NCBI GenBank assembly: GCA_965224065.1
Contig: CBDCYF010000005.1
Coordinates: forward strand, 3,224,001 to 3,288,000
Direction: 5' to 3'
Length of the DNA stretch: 64,000 nucleotides
Origin: JAOTZA01 sp965224065
Lineage (GTDB): Bacteria > Acidobacteriota > Thermoanaerobaculia > Multivoradales > JAHEKO01
Positions within the stretch are counted from its first letter, which is position 1, and each line of letters begins with the position of its first letter. Below are positions 7,636-16,355 of the stretch, piece by piece. The notes under the pieces are model-generated. The model searched no databases. It saw nothing but the letters and a program-made list of their open reading frames with translations, and was not told the origin of the DNA. Both the position numbers and the translations under genes were made by a program.

Positions 7636-10600
7636 CCGCTCTTCGAGAAGAAGAACGGCGGCGGCCCGGACGGTTTCGCCGCCGAGTCGTGAGACCGGCG
7701 GCCTGGGGGCTGGTGGCTCTCGGCGTCGCATTTTTTGCGGTCTATCTCTATCTCGGTAGCCGCGGTTTTTCCGAGCGGCTGCGTCGCGGCGCCGAGGAAC
7801 GGCTCGGGGAGGCGCTCGATCGCGAGGTCCGCATCGGCTCGCTGCGTCTGGATCTGCTGCCGCTGGCGGTCGAGGTCGAGGGACTAGAGATCGCCGGAGC
7901 ATCGGCCGGCACGGAACCCTTGGCGAGCGTGGAGAGGGCGGTTCTCGAAGCCCGGGTCGCGCTGTTCCTCAAGCCGGGGATCTATCTGGACGATCTGTTG
8001 TTGGAGAATCCTCGCTTCCGGATGAGCTACGACGAGGAGGGCCGCCACGACCTTCCCCGGATGGCGGCTCGCCGTCGCGGTGGCGGTGGCGGCGGTCTGC
8101 CGGTCGAGCTCGAGATCGGGCGGGTGCAGATCGTCGGCGGCGAGCTCGAGATCGACCACCGGCGCATTCCACTCGAGCTCGATGCCAGAAATCTCCGGGC
8201 TCGCTTCGCGGGAACCGGAGACGATCTCGAGCTGCGGGGCTCGGCCACGGCCGAGGAAGTTTCGCTCGAGCTGCGCGGCTCCAAACCCTATCTGGGAAGT
8301 GTCGAGGTCGAAGGCCTCGTCCGCAGCCACCGGTTCGACTTCGAGCGTCTGCAGATCGAGGGTCCGGATCTCGACGCCCGGGGGGATGGTTTTGTGCGCT
8401 GGCGGGGAGATCGGGAGGTGCTGCTCCGGCTCGACGCCTCCGGAGACCTGCGAGTCTTCGAACGGTTGGGTTTTCTGGAGGGTCAGACGGCGGGCGCATT
8501 CGAGTTCTCGGGCTCGATGACCCGGAAACCGGGCGTCTTACTGCTCGAGGGCGACGTCATCTCTCCGCGGGCGCGGCTGTTTGGGAGGACTCTGAGAAAC
8601 CTTCGGGCGAGAGTCGAGGGTGATCGCAACACGGTGCAGATCGAGGCCAAGGACGCTCGCTACGGCTCGGGCTCGGTGGGGGCTCTCGTGCGGTTGGGTC
8701 TGGCGGTGGATCGGGGGCGCGTCGACCTCGACTTGAACCTCGACCGCGTGCCGCTCGACCAGTTGCTCGCCGACCAGAACATTCTCATCGAGGGACTCGG
8801 TGGGGCGGTCTCCGGTGCATTCAACTACCAATTCGAGACCAGGGACGCGCGGGGTGGCAACGGCTGGGCCGATCTGGTGATCTCGGACGAGGTCGCACCC
8901 GATCCGGGGGATCTCCCACTCGCCGGCACGGCTCCTCTGGTCATCGGCAACGGCGTGATTCGCTCTGAGGCACTGCGCCTGACCTCTTCGGCCCAGCAGC
9001 TCACTGCCAGCGGGTTCTACGATCTGAGGTCTTCCCGCGGCAGCTATGACGTCGAGCTCTCGAGCGATCGTGTCTCGGAGATCCTGGCGCTGGTCCCGGG
9101 ATCCGCCGAGCCCGGCCCGGGCACGGCCTGGCGGCCCTCGGATGGACGCGGGCACCTAGAGGGCACGCTCACTCTGGACGGGCCGCGGACCCGGTTCGAG
9201 ACCCGGTTGGATCTCGAGGATCTGGTGGCGACGGGCTACCGGGCCGAGCGAATGTTGGGAAACGTGGCACTGGACCGAGCCGGGGTCCGCGACCTGAGAC
9301 TGGAGCTTGCCCGCGGGGACGCTGCCTTGATCGTCTCGGGAACGCTGCCGTTTGACGAGGAGTCTCAGGACTCACCCCCGCCTCCTCTCGAGCTGGCCCT
9401 CGACGCCGCCGGTTGGCCGCTCGACGAGGCCGACGCCTGGCTGCCTTTCGAGCTGCCGATCCGTGGCCGCTACACCGGCGGGCTCGAGCTCGAGGGCAGC
9501 TTGGCGTCACCGGACGCGCGGCTCGCGGGCCGGGTTGCACCGGTTAGATTTCGCGACCTCGAGGCGCCGTCGCTCGGTATCGAGACGCATCTGTCCGGCG
9601 AGCGGGTGGAGGTCGAGCGCTCCGTTCTCGCGGTCTCGGGCGGCACGGTCGAGGCGAGTGGTTTTCTGGACCGGTCAAGTGGTGAGCTGTCGTTCGAGAT
9701 CGGTTCGACTCCGCTCGATCTCCACCAGGGACAGATCGCCGCGGCCGTGGGCGCCGATATTGGCGGGCGGCTGCAGCTCGAGGGCCGGGTCCTGGGAACG
9801 CTCGAGCAGCCCGAGGTCGAGGCGCAATTGCTGTGGAGCGATGTCGAGATCGCCGGTCAGCCTCTTCCGCAAGACGAGCGGCCTCAAATCGAGCTCACGT
9901 GGAGCGGCTCCGAGCTGGGGGCCCGCGGATCGGTCCTGGGTCTCGTCGACGTGGAGGGCGGTGGCCAAGCCACCACCGAGCGAGTCGACTTCAAGCTCGA
10001 GCTCACCGGCGGCCGCCTGGACCGCGTGGCCCGCCTGGTGGGTGGCGAGCCGTTCGCCGAGATCGCGGGCTCCTTTGCCGGAGAATTGGCCGTCGGCGCG
10101 GAGGCCGGAGACTCGGGCTCCGTCGCCCTTGAGGACCTGAGCGTCGGGTTGCGCCTCGACCGTCTGGTCGCCGAGCGAGGCGAGATTCGCCTGGCGAATC
10201 TGGAACCGGTCGAAGCCGAGCTCGACGCCGGCCGGCTGCGGATCCGATCGCTCTATCTGGGCGACGAGGAGGCCGCCAGCGAGCTGTTTGTCGGGGGCGA
10301 GGCGGTCCTGGGCGACGACCCGGGGCTCGACTTCCACCTGCAAGCGAGCCTGGCCACCGAGTGGCTCGAGCCTTTGCTGCGGCGGCAGTGGTCGAGCGCC
10401 CGGCTCAGCCGGGGGGTTTTCGAGGGGATCGGGTCGCTGACCGGCAGTTTGGCGAGTCCTCGCTTTAACGGTGTCGGCGAGATTGTCGATGGACAAGTCA
10501 CGGCGGACGAGCTCCCCACCTCGCTCGACCGTGTCTCGGCGACGCTCCTCTTCTACCCGGACCAGGTCGTCGTCGAGGACTCGCGCGCGACGCTTGCCGG

Positions 10601-11627
10601 CGGCGACCTGCGGGCCGGGGGATCGATCGATCTGTCCGACCCGGGCGAGGCCGTGCCCTACCAGTTCCAGATTCGCGGCGAGCACCTCAGCTATCGGCTG
10701 CCCCAGGGCTTTCTCATCCGCGGGGACTTCGACCTGTCCCTGAGCTCCACCGCGGACGGAAGACAGTTGTCCGGGCTGGCGAAGCTGGACCGCGTCTACT
10801 ATCTCGACGACGTCAAAGTGGGTCTCGAGCAGGCGCTGGCGACGCTTTTTACCCGCCAGCGGCTGGAAGCCGGGCCGACGGACGAGCTGCGCTCGACCAC
10901 GGTTCTAAACCTGCAGGTCGAAGGCGAAAACAGCCTGAGAGTGAGAAACAACCTGGCGGATCTGCGGGGCGGTGTCGACCTCTTGCTGCGGGGAACCCTG
11001 GCGCGGCCGGTCGTGTTTGGCACCGTCGAGATCGAGCGCGGTGGAAGCCTGGTGTACAGCGGCAACGACTACGAGGTCGAGCTCGGCACCCTCACTTTCA
11101 ACAACCCGCACCGTATCGAGCCGGTGATCGATCTGCTGGCGCGCAGCCGGCAGCGCGAGTACGAGATCACCCTCGGTCTCTCGGGCACCCTCGATCGACT
11201 GACCATCGATCTGGCGTCCAACCCACCGCTCGCGGATCTCGAGGTTCTGGCGTTGCTCACCGGGTCGAGTGCCACGGCTTCGACCGGTTCGGGCACCGGG
11301 CGCGATAGCGGGGACGTGGGGGCCGAGGGCTTTCTCTATGGGCAGGCGACCTCGTTGGTGGCGCAGCGGTTCAACCGTTTGTTCGGTCTGGACGAGCTCC
11401 GCATCGACCCGCTCACCAGCTCGACCGGGAGCTTGTCCTCGGCGCGCGTGACCGTGGGAAAACAGCTTTCGCGCGACCTGGCCGCGACCTATTCGTGGGA
11501 TCCCTCGCAGACCGGAGACGAGATCCTCGAGCTCGAGTGGAGCGTCAGCCGATCGCTGGTCCTGGTGCTGACCCAGAACGGAGACGGTACCTACGCGCTC
11601 GACGCCCGCTGGGAAAAACGGTTGTGA
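7632..11627 (+). CDS. tamB: TamB-like translocation and assembly module protein (DUF490)
   Basis: A 1,331-residue protein with a single N-terminal membrane anchor (residues ~24-44) and a very long, regular beta-strand body. The C-terminal DUF490 domain has the typical segments GGSLVYSGNDYEVELGTLTF, DLEVLALLTG and ATYSWDPSQTGDEILELEW. TamB proteins bridge the inner and outer membranes and are tied to outer-membrane protein assembly and phospholipid transport. The TTG start overlaps the nadK stop (TTGA), and the stop overlaps the GTG start of the following Omp85 gene (GTGA). The TamB-then-Omp85 order matches the known functional pairing of TamB with TamA or BamA. Its length is close to that of the Escherichia coli protein. 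Confidence 0.93.
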   Translation: MTALREEERRRPGRFRRRVVRPAAWGLVALGVAFFAVYLYLGSRGFSERLRRGAEERLGEALDREVRIGSLRLDLLPLAVEVEGLEIAGASAGTEPLASVERAVLEARVALFLKPGIYLDDLLLENPRFRMSYDEEGRHDLPRMAARRRGGGGGGLPVELEIGRVQIVGGELEIDHRRIPLELDARNLRARFAGTGDDLELRGSATAEEVSLELRGSKPYLGSVEVEGLVRSHRFDFERLQIEGPDLDARGDGFVRWRGDREVLLRLDASGDLRVFERLGFLEGQTAGAFEFSGSMTRKPGVLLLEGDVISPRARLFGRTLRNLRARVEGDRNTVQIEAKDARYGSGSVGALVRLGLAVDRGRVDLDLNLDRVPLDQLLADQNILIEGLGGAVSGAFNYQFETRDARGGNGWADLVISDEVAPDPGDLPLAGTAPLVIGNGVIRSEALRLTSSAQQLTASGFYDLRSSRGSYDVELSSDRVSEILALVPGSAEPGPGTAWRPSDGRGHLEGTLTLDGPRTRFETRLDLEDLVATGYRAERMLGNVALDRAGVRDLRLELARGDAALIVSGTLPFDEESQDSPPPPLELALDAAGWPLDEADAWLPFELPIRGRYTGGLELEGSLASPDARLAGRVAPVRFRDLEAPSLGIETHLSGERVEVERSVLAVSGGTVEASGFLDRSSGELSFEIGSTPLDLHQGQIAAAVGADIGGRLQLEGRVLGTLEQPEVEAQLLWSDVEIAGQPLPQDERPQIELTWSGSELGARGSVLGLVDVEGGGQATTERVDFKLELTGGRLDRVARLVGGEPFAEIAGSFAGELAVGAEAGDSGSVALEDLSVGLRLDRLVAERGEIRLANLEPVEAELDAGRLRIRSLYLGDEEAASELFVGGEAVLGDDPGLDFHLQASLATEWLEPLLRRQWSSARLSRGVFEGIGSLTGSLASPRFNGVGEIVDGQVTADELPTSLDRVSATLLFYPDQVVVEDSRATLAGGDLRAGGSIDLSDPGEAVPYQFQIRGEHLSYRLPQGFLIRGDFDLSLSSTADGRQLSGLAKLDRVYYLDDVKVGLEQALATLFTRQRLEAGPTDELRSTTVLNLQVEGENSLRVRNNLADLRGGVDLLLRGTLARPVVFGTVEIERGGSLVYSGNDYEVELGTLTFNNPHRIEPVIDLLARSRQREYEITLGLSGTLDRLTIDLASNPPLADLEVLALLTGSSATASTGSGTGRDSGDVGAEGFLYGQATSLVAQRFNRLFGLDELRIDPLTSSTGSLSSARVTVGKQLSRDLAATYSWDPSQTGDEILELEWSVSRSLVLVLTQNGDGTYALDARWEKRL

Positions 11628-14470
11628 GACGAACGAGTCGAACCGCATCGACGGACGCCTGGCGGCTTTGGCTCTTTCTGCCGGCGCTTGTGATCCCGCT
11701 GCCGGTGCAAGCGCGAACCGTCGACACAACCGCTCCCATCGTCCGCGCCATCGAGATCCGCGCGGCCACGGTCCTCGACCTCGACCAGCGTGGTGAGCTG
11801 GGGGAGATTCTGACCACCGAAGTGGGGCTACCGCTCGATCGCGCGGAAGTGAGACGTTCGCTGCGCAATCTTCAGGCCTCCGGTCTGGCCAGCGAGGTCG
11901 AAGCGAGAACGCTGCCCGATGGCGACGGGGTCAAACTGTTTTATCTCCTAGGTCGCCGGGTTCGCGTCGCCTCGGTCGAACTCGTGGGCGAGCTGGGCTT
12001 GCGGCGCTCTGAGCTCGAGCCGGCGGTGCTCCAACAAGAGGCCGCGCCGCTCTCCGAAAGCCGCATCGTGCGGGGTGTCTACGCGCTGCAGGACCTGCTC
12101 GTCGACCGGGGGTTCTCGAGCGCGGACGTGCGGGTGGATGTGGTGCTGGGCGAAGGCGGGGAGGACGCCGAGGTCACGTATCGCATCGACGCCGGAGTCA
12201 GAACCCGGGTGCGCCATCTGCGTCTGGAGGGCTCGCTGGGCACGCTCACTCGTGAGGAGCTGATCGAACGGCTGCGGATGAGCCCCGGTGAGGTGCTGCG
12301 TGAATCACGGCTGGAAGAGGATCTCGAGCGGCTCGAGAAGGTGTTTCTCGACGCCGGGTATCGAGCCGCGGAGATCGACGGCCCGAGGCGGGAGGGCGAG
12401 CTCGGCGCGACTCAGGTGGATTTGATCTATCAAGTGGAGGCGGGACCCCATTTCGAGATTTCCGCGCAAGGTGCGGAGATCGAGCAGCTTCGCCGCCGCC
12501 GGCTGCTGGCGGATCTCGAGAACCAACGGTACGACGAGGCGCTGCTCTTGCAGACGGTTCGCAACATCCGCCGCGACTTTCAGGAACGCGGCCACTACCG
12601 GGCGCAGGTGGAGTCCGAGGTCGAGACAACCGACGATCAAACAAGAATCCTGTTCATCGTCCAGCCCGGGCCTCTCTACGAGCTCGACGAGGTCAAGCTC
12701 GAGGGCAATAGCACATTGACCCAAGCCCAGCTCCTCCCGCGGATGGTGACGGCGGCCGATCGGGGCCTTTTCTCGGGAGCTCCCCGCTTGGTCGACGGCC
12801 TTTTGCAGGAGGACATCGCCAACCTGGCTTCCTACTATGTACTGCAGGGCTTTCACCAGGCCGAAGTGGGGCCGGAGCGGGTCGAAGAGCGGGGCTCTCG
12901 CCTCGCGGTCACGATTCCGATCGTGGAAGGGCCCCGGCAGAGGGTGGTCGAGGTCGGCATCGACGGCGTCGACCGGCGCGGGCTCGGTATCGAGCTCGAG
13001 AGCCTGGCCGTCCGGCCCGGGGGGCCTTTCCACCCCCGTCTGGTCGAGGAATCGACCGAGGAGCTGTTGGCGCGTCTCGAGGACCGGGGATATCTGTTCG
13101 CGCAGGTGCAGCCGCGGCTCGAATGGAACCGCGAGCAAACTCTGGTGACAGTGGTGTTCGAGGTGCTCGCCGGGCCGTTGGTGACGGTCGACCGGGTCGT
13201 GATCCGAGGCGGACGCCGGACCGATCCGCGGCTGATCCGGCGCACGCTCGACCTGCACTCGGGTGAGCCGCTCAGCCGCCGCTCGTTGCTCGAAGCCCAG
13301 CGGCGTCTGTATCGCTTGGGGATCTTCTCGCGCGCCCGTGTGCAGATGGCGCCGGCGCCGCCCTTCTCCCAGCGGCGCGACGTGCTGGTCAGTATTTCCG
13401 AAGGCAGCGAGCGTCGGTTGACTTATGGCATTGGCTACGACACGGAAGACGAGCTGCGGGGACTCTTTGGGTACTCGCACGTCAACCTGTTTGGCCGCGG
13501 TGTGGCGGCACGATTCGATCTGCGGTACAGCGGCCGCGAACAGCAGGCTCGCGCCCTGCTGCGGCAGCCGATGGTCGGCCGGTGGGCGATCCCGGTGACC
13601 TATTCGCTCTTTGGAGTAGAAGAAGAGCAAAAGAGCTTTGATTCGATCCGGCGTGGTTTTCAGGTGGAGGCGGAGCGCCGCGGCAAGACCTCGCAGGCAG
13701 CGTTGCTCTACACCTTCAAGGTCGTGGAGGTCGAAAACGCCGATCCGATCCTGCAGCCCATCGAGATCGATCGGGATCTGGCCGAAGTGGAGATCTCGAG
13801 CCTGACGCCGAGCTGGTTTGTCGACCGGCGCGACGATCTCCTCCTGCCTCAGCGGGGGTGGACGTTGCGGCTGCAGAGCGAGTACGCCTTCCCGCTCTTT
13901 GGCGCCGATACCGAGTTCGTCAAGCTCTTTACCCAGCAGACCTCATACGTGCCGCTCGGCGGCTTTGGCACCCTGGCCTCGAGCGTTCGTGTGGGCGCGA
14001 TCGAGCCGGTGGGGAGCACCGGTGTCGAGGACCCCACGCTTCCGGAGAGCTTGACATCGAGGCTCATCCCCATCTCCGAGCGGTTTTTTGCCGGTGGCCG
14101 CACCACACACCGCGCCTACCGGCGCGACCGGCTCGGGATCACCGGCACGAGCCTGCTCGAGGTCGACGACCCGGACAACCCGGGGACCCTTCGCCAGGTG
14201 TCCGTCGGTGGCAACGGGTTGTTGCTGGTCAACCTCGAGTACCGGTTTCCGATCGCTGGAGCGCTGGGGGGGACGGCCTTCTTCGACGCCGGCAACGTCT
14301 GGGGGGACTGGCGCGACGTCGATCTCTCGGAGGTCAAGAAGGGAGCCGGTGTGGGCCTGCGGTATCTGTCGCCGATCGGGCCGCTGAGACTCGAGGTGGG
14401 TTGGAAGCTCGACCGCGAGACCGGCGAAGATCCGGCGGTGATCTTTCTGAGCTTTGGGAACCCGTTTTAA
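11624..14470 (+). CDS. Omp85 family outer-membrane assembly protein (BamA/TamA-like)
   Basis: A 948-residue precursor. The GTG at 11624 overlaps the tamB stop and gives a signal peptide ending near VQA (residues 1-31). The next ~550 residues are alpha/beta POTRA-type units, probably about six (for example GPLYELDEVKLEGNSTL and GPLVTVDRVVIRGGRRT). The last ~370 residues form the 16-strand barrel and end in Phe, as expected for the C-terminal beta-signal. RFFAGGRTTHRAYRRDRLG matches the Omp85 loop-6 region, but the usual RGF/RGY is RAY here. Whether it is the organism's BamA or a TamA-type partner of TamB cannot be settled from one window; the adjacency to tamB favours a Tam-like role. Confidence 0.9.
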   Translation: MRRTSRTASTDAWRLWLFLPALVIPLPVQARTVDTTAPIVRAIEIRAATVLDLDQRGELGEILTTEVGLPLDRAEVRRSLRNLQASGLASEVEARTLPDGDGVKLFYLLGRRVRVASVELVGELGLRRSELEPAVLQQEAAPLSESRIVRGVYALQDLLVDRGFSSADVRVDVVLGEGGEDAEVTYRIDAGVRTRVRHLRLEGSLGTLTREELIERLRMSPGEVLRESRLEEDLERLEKVFLDAGYRAAEIDGPRREGELGATQVDLIYQVEAGPHFEISAQGAEIEQLRRRRLLADLENQRYDEALLLQTVRNIRRDFQERGHYRAQVESEVETTDDQTRILFIVQPGPLYELDEVKLEGNSTLTQAQLLPRMVTAADRGLFSGAPRLVDGLLQEDIANLASYYVLQGFHQAEVGPERVEERGSRLAVTIPIVEGPRQRVVEVGIDGVDRRGLGIELESLAVRPGGPFHPRLVEESTEELLARLEDRGYLFAQVQPRLEWNREQTLVTVVFEVLAGPLVTVDRVVIRGGRRTDPRLIRRTLDLHSGEPLSRRSLLEAQRRLYRLGIFSRARVQMAPAPPFSQRRDVLVSISEGSERRLTYGIGYDTEDELRGLFGYSHVNLFGRGVAARFDLRYSGREQQARALLRQPMVGRWAIPVTYSLFGVEEEQKSFDSIRRGFQVEAERRGKTSQAALLYTFKVVEVENADPILQPIEIDRDLAEVEISSLTPSWFVDRRDDLLLPQRGWTLRLQSEYAFPLFGADTEFVKLFTQQTSYVPLGGFGTLASSVRVGAIEPVGSTGVEDPTLPESLTSRLIPISERFFAGGRTTHRAYRRDRLGITGTSLLEVDDPDNPGTLRQVSVGGNGLLLVNLEYRFPIAGALGGTAFFDAGNVWGDWRDVDLSEVKKGAGVGLRYLSPIGPLRLEVGWKLDRETGEDPAVIFLSFGNPF

Positions 14471-14525
14471 GGCCGGCATCACCTACCCCCCACGAGCGTG
14501 GTGGAGCGTGGGCGATAATCCGAGT

Positions 14526-16319
14526 GTGACGCATGGATCGGAGCGAATCGACTCGGAGCCAATCGGCCGGCGGGGAACCGTTCGGTTTCCACTATGGCTG
14601 GTGGCTCTGGTCTGGCTATGCGGTCCGGGGCTCGTAGCCCAGAATGGTCCGGCCGCCCTCAACGGTCCGGTTTTTGTCGACCGGGCCGTCGATTGGGGAC
14701 TCGAATTCAGCCACTTCAACGGCATGTCCGGCGAGTTCTACTTTCCCGAGATGACCGGCCAGGGCGGCGCGCTCGTGGACTACGACAACGACGGCGACCT
14801 CGACGTCTATCTGGTCCAGGGAGGCATGTTGGGTCCGGGCAAAACCCTGGCGGACGCCCTGTCGCCGCCGCCCCCGGGGACCCCGCTCGGCGACCGGCTT
14901 TTCCGCAATGATTTAGCAGCCGGTTCCGCCGGAACTTTGACGCCGCGTTTTGTCGACGTGACAGGGTCGAGCGGCATCGACGCCCTGGGTTACGGCATGG
15001 GTGTGGCGTCCGGTGACATCGACAACGACGGTTGGGTAGACCTCTATGTAACGAATTACGGGGCCAACCAGTTGTGGCGCAACCGCGGCGACGGCACCTT
15101 TGAAGAGTCGGCGCGCGAGCGGGGCGTCGAAGACGACGCCTGGAGCACCAGCGCGGCCTTTTTTGACTATGATGCCGACGGTTGGCTCGATCTCTATGTC
15201 GTCAACTATGTCGAGTTCGATTTGGGCCGCAACCCGGCCTGTTTTGCGACCTCGACACGGCGCGACTATTGCGGCCCATCGGCCTTCCCGCCGCAGGCCG
15301 ACCGCCTGTTTCGCAACCGTGGCGACGGCACGTTCGAGGACGTCACGCGTCGAGAGCTGCGGGGATACCGTCAGGGGCCGGGCCTCGGCGTTTCGACCGG
15401 CGACTTCAACGGCGACGGGCGGCTCGATCTCTATGTCGCCAATGACGGCAGCGAGAACCAGCTCTGGATCGCCCGGGAGCGGGGCGGGTTTGACGACGAA
15501 GCGCTGTTTTCGGGAGCGGCGGTGAATCGCGATGGCAAACCCGAGGCCAGCATGGGAGTGGCGGTGGGGGACTTCGACCGCGATGGCGACGAGGATCTCT
15601 TTCTCACCCACCTGATGGGCGAGACCAACACCCTCTATGTCAACGACGGGTCGGCGGTGTTCGAGGACCGTACTCTGGCCGTCGGGCTCTCAGCGCCGAG
15701 CTTGCGCTACACGTCGTTTGGCACCGGCTGGCTGGACTACGACAACGACGGCTGGTCCGACTTGGTGATCTTGAACGGCGCCGTCAAGATCCTCGAGTCG
15801 CAGGCCGCGGCGGGGGAGCGCTTTCCGCTCCGCCAGCCCAACCAGCTCTTCCGCAACGATCGCGGCCGGTTTGTCGACCGAACCGCGCAGGCGGGCGAGC
15901 CTTTGGCGGCCTCGGAGGTCAGTCGCGGGGCCGCCTTTGGCGACATCGACAACGACGGCGATGTCGATGCCCTGTTGTTCAACAACAACGGCCCGGCCAG
16001 GCTGCTGGTCAATCAGGTGGGGGCCGCCGCCGGCTGGTTGGGAGTCGGCGTGAGACCGGGGCCGGCCCGGCCGGGGCTCGGGCGAACCGCTTTGGGGTCA
16101 AAGATCTCAGTGGCGACCCGGGCTGGAAGTCGGACCGGCCGGTTTCGCACCGACGGGAGCTATTGCTCGGCCAACGACCCGCGGGTTGTGGCCGGTCTGG
16201 GGGCCGAAGCGAGTTCCGATCGCCTGCGGGTCGAGTGGTTGGACGGGGGGATCACTGACTGGAGGTCCCCGCCGGCCAAGAGATATGTCGAGCTGTATGC
16301 CGAGGCGGGCCGCCCGTAG
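14526..16319 (+). CDS. FG-GAP/VCBS repeat protein with ASPIC/UnbV domain (CRTAC1 family)
   Basis: A 597-residue exported protein. The GTG at 14526 gives a signal peptide (RFPLWLVALVWLCGPGLVA); a start at 14454 inside the Omp85 gene is open but less likely. At least seven calcium-binding FG-GAP-type motifs follow, such as DYDNDGDLDVYL, GDIDNDGWVDLYV, GDFNGDGRLDLYV and GDIDNDGDVDALLF, which should form a beta-propeller. The C-terminal ~90 residues match the ASPIC/UnbV domain (GSKISV, DGSYCSANDPRVVAGLG, RVEWLDGG). Function in bacteria is largely unknown; it is predicted to be periplasmic or on the surface. Related genomes often place such genes next to a TPR gene. Here the likely TPR partner is 8 kb away. 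Confidence 0.9.
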   Translation: MTHGSERIDSEPIGRRGTVRFPLWLVALVWLCGPGLVAQNGPAALNGPVFVDRAVDWGLEFSHFNGMSGEFYFPEMTGQGGALVDYDNDGDLDVYLVQGGMLGPGKTLADALSPPPPGTPLGDRLFRNDLAAGSAGTLTPRFVDVTGSSGIDALGYGMGVASGDIDNDGWVDLYVTNYGANQLWRNRGDGTFEESARERGVEDDAWSTSAAFFDYDADGWLDLYVVNYVEFDLGRNPACFATSTRRDYCGPSAFPPQADRLFRNRGDGTFEDVTRRELRGYRQGPGLGVSTGDFNGDGRLDLYVANDGSENQLWIARERGGFDDEALFSGAAVNRDGKPEASMGVAVGDFDRDGDEDLFLTHLMGETNTLYVNDGSAVFEDRTLAVGLSAPSLRYTSFGTGWLDYDNDGWSDLVILNGAVKILESQAAAGERFPLRQPNQLFRNDRGRFVDRTAQAGEPLAASEVSRGAAFGDIDNDGDVDALLFNNNGPARLLVNQVGAAAGWLGVGVRPGPARPGLGRTALGSKISVATRAGSRTGRFRTDGSYCSANDPRVVAGLGAEASSDRLRVEWLDGGITDWRSPPAKRYVELYAEAGRP

Positions 16320-16333
16320 GCGGCCTGCCTCGG
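16300..16333. terminator. Hairpin between convergent genes
   Basis: A 15-bp stem (16300-16314 with 16319-16333) closes a 4-nt loop and has a single G-T wobble. It overlaps the last codons of the FG-GAP gene and ends 23 nt before the stop of the convergent giant gene. There is no long T-tract on either strand, so its strength is uncertain, but its position suits a bidirectional terminator. Confidence 0.55.
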
Positions 16334-16355
16334 AGTGTTGATCTGACCCTCCTCC

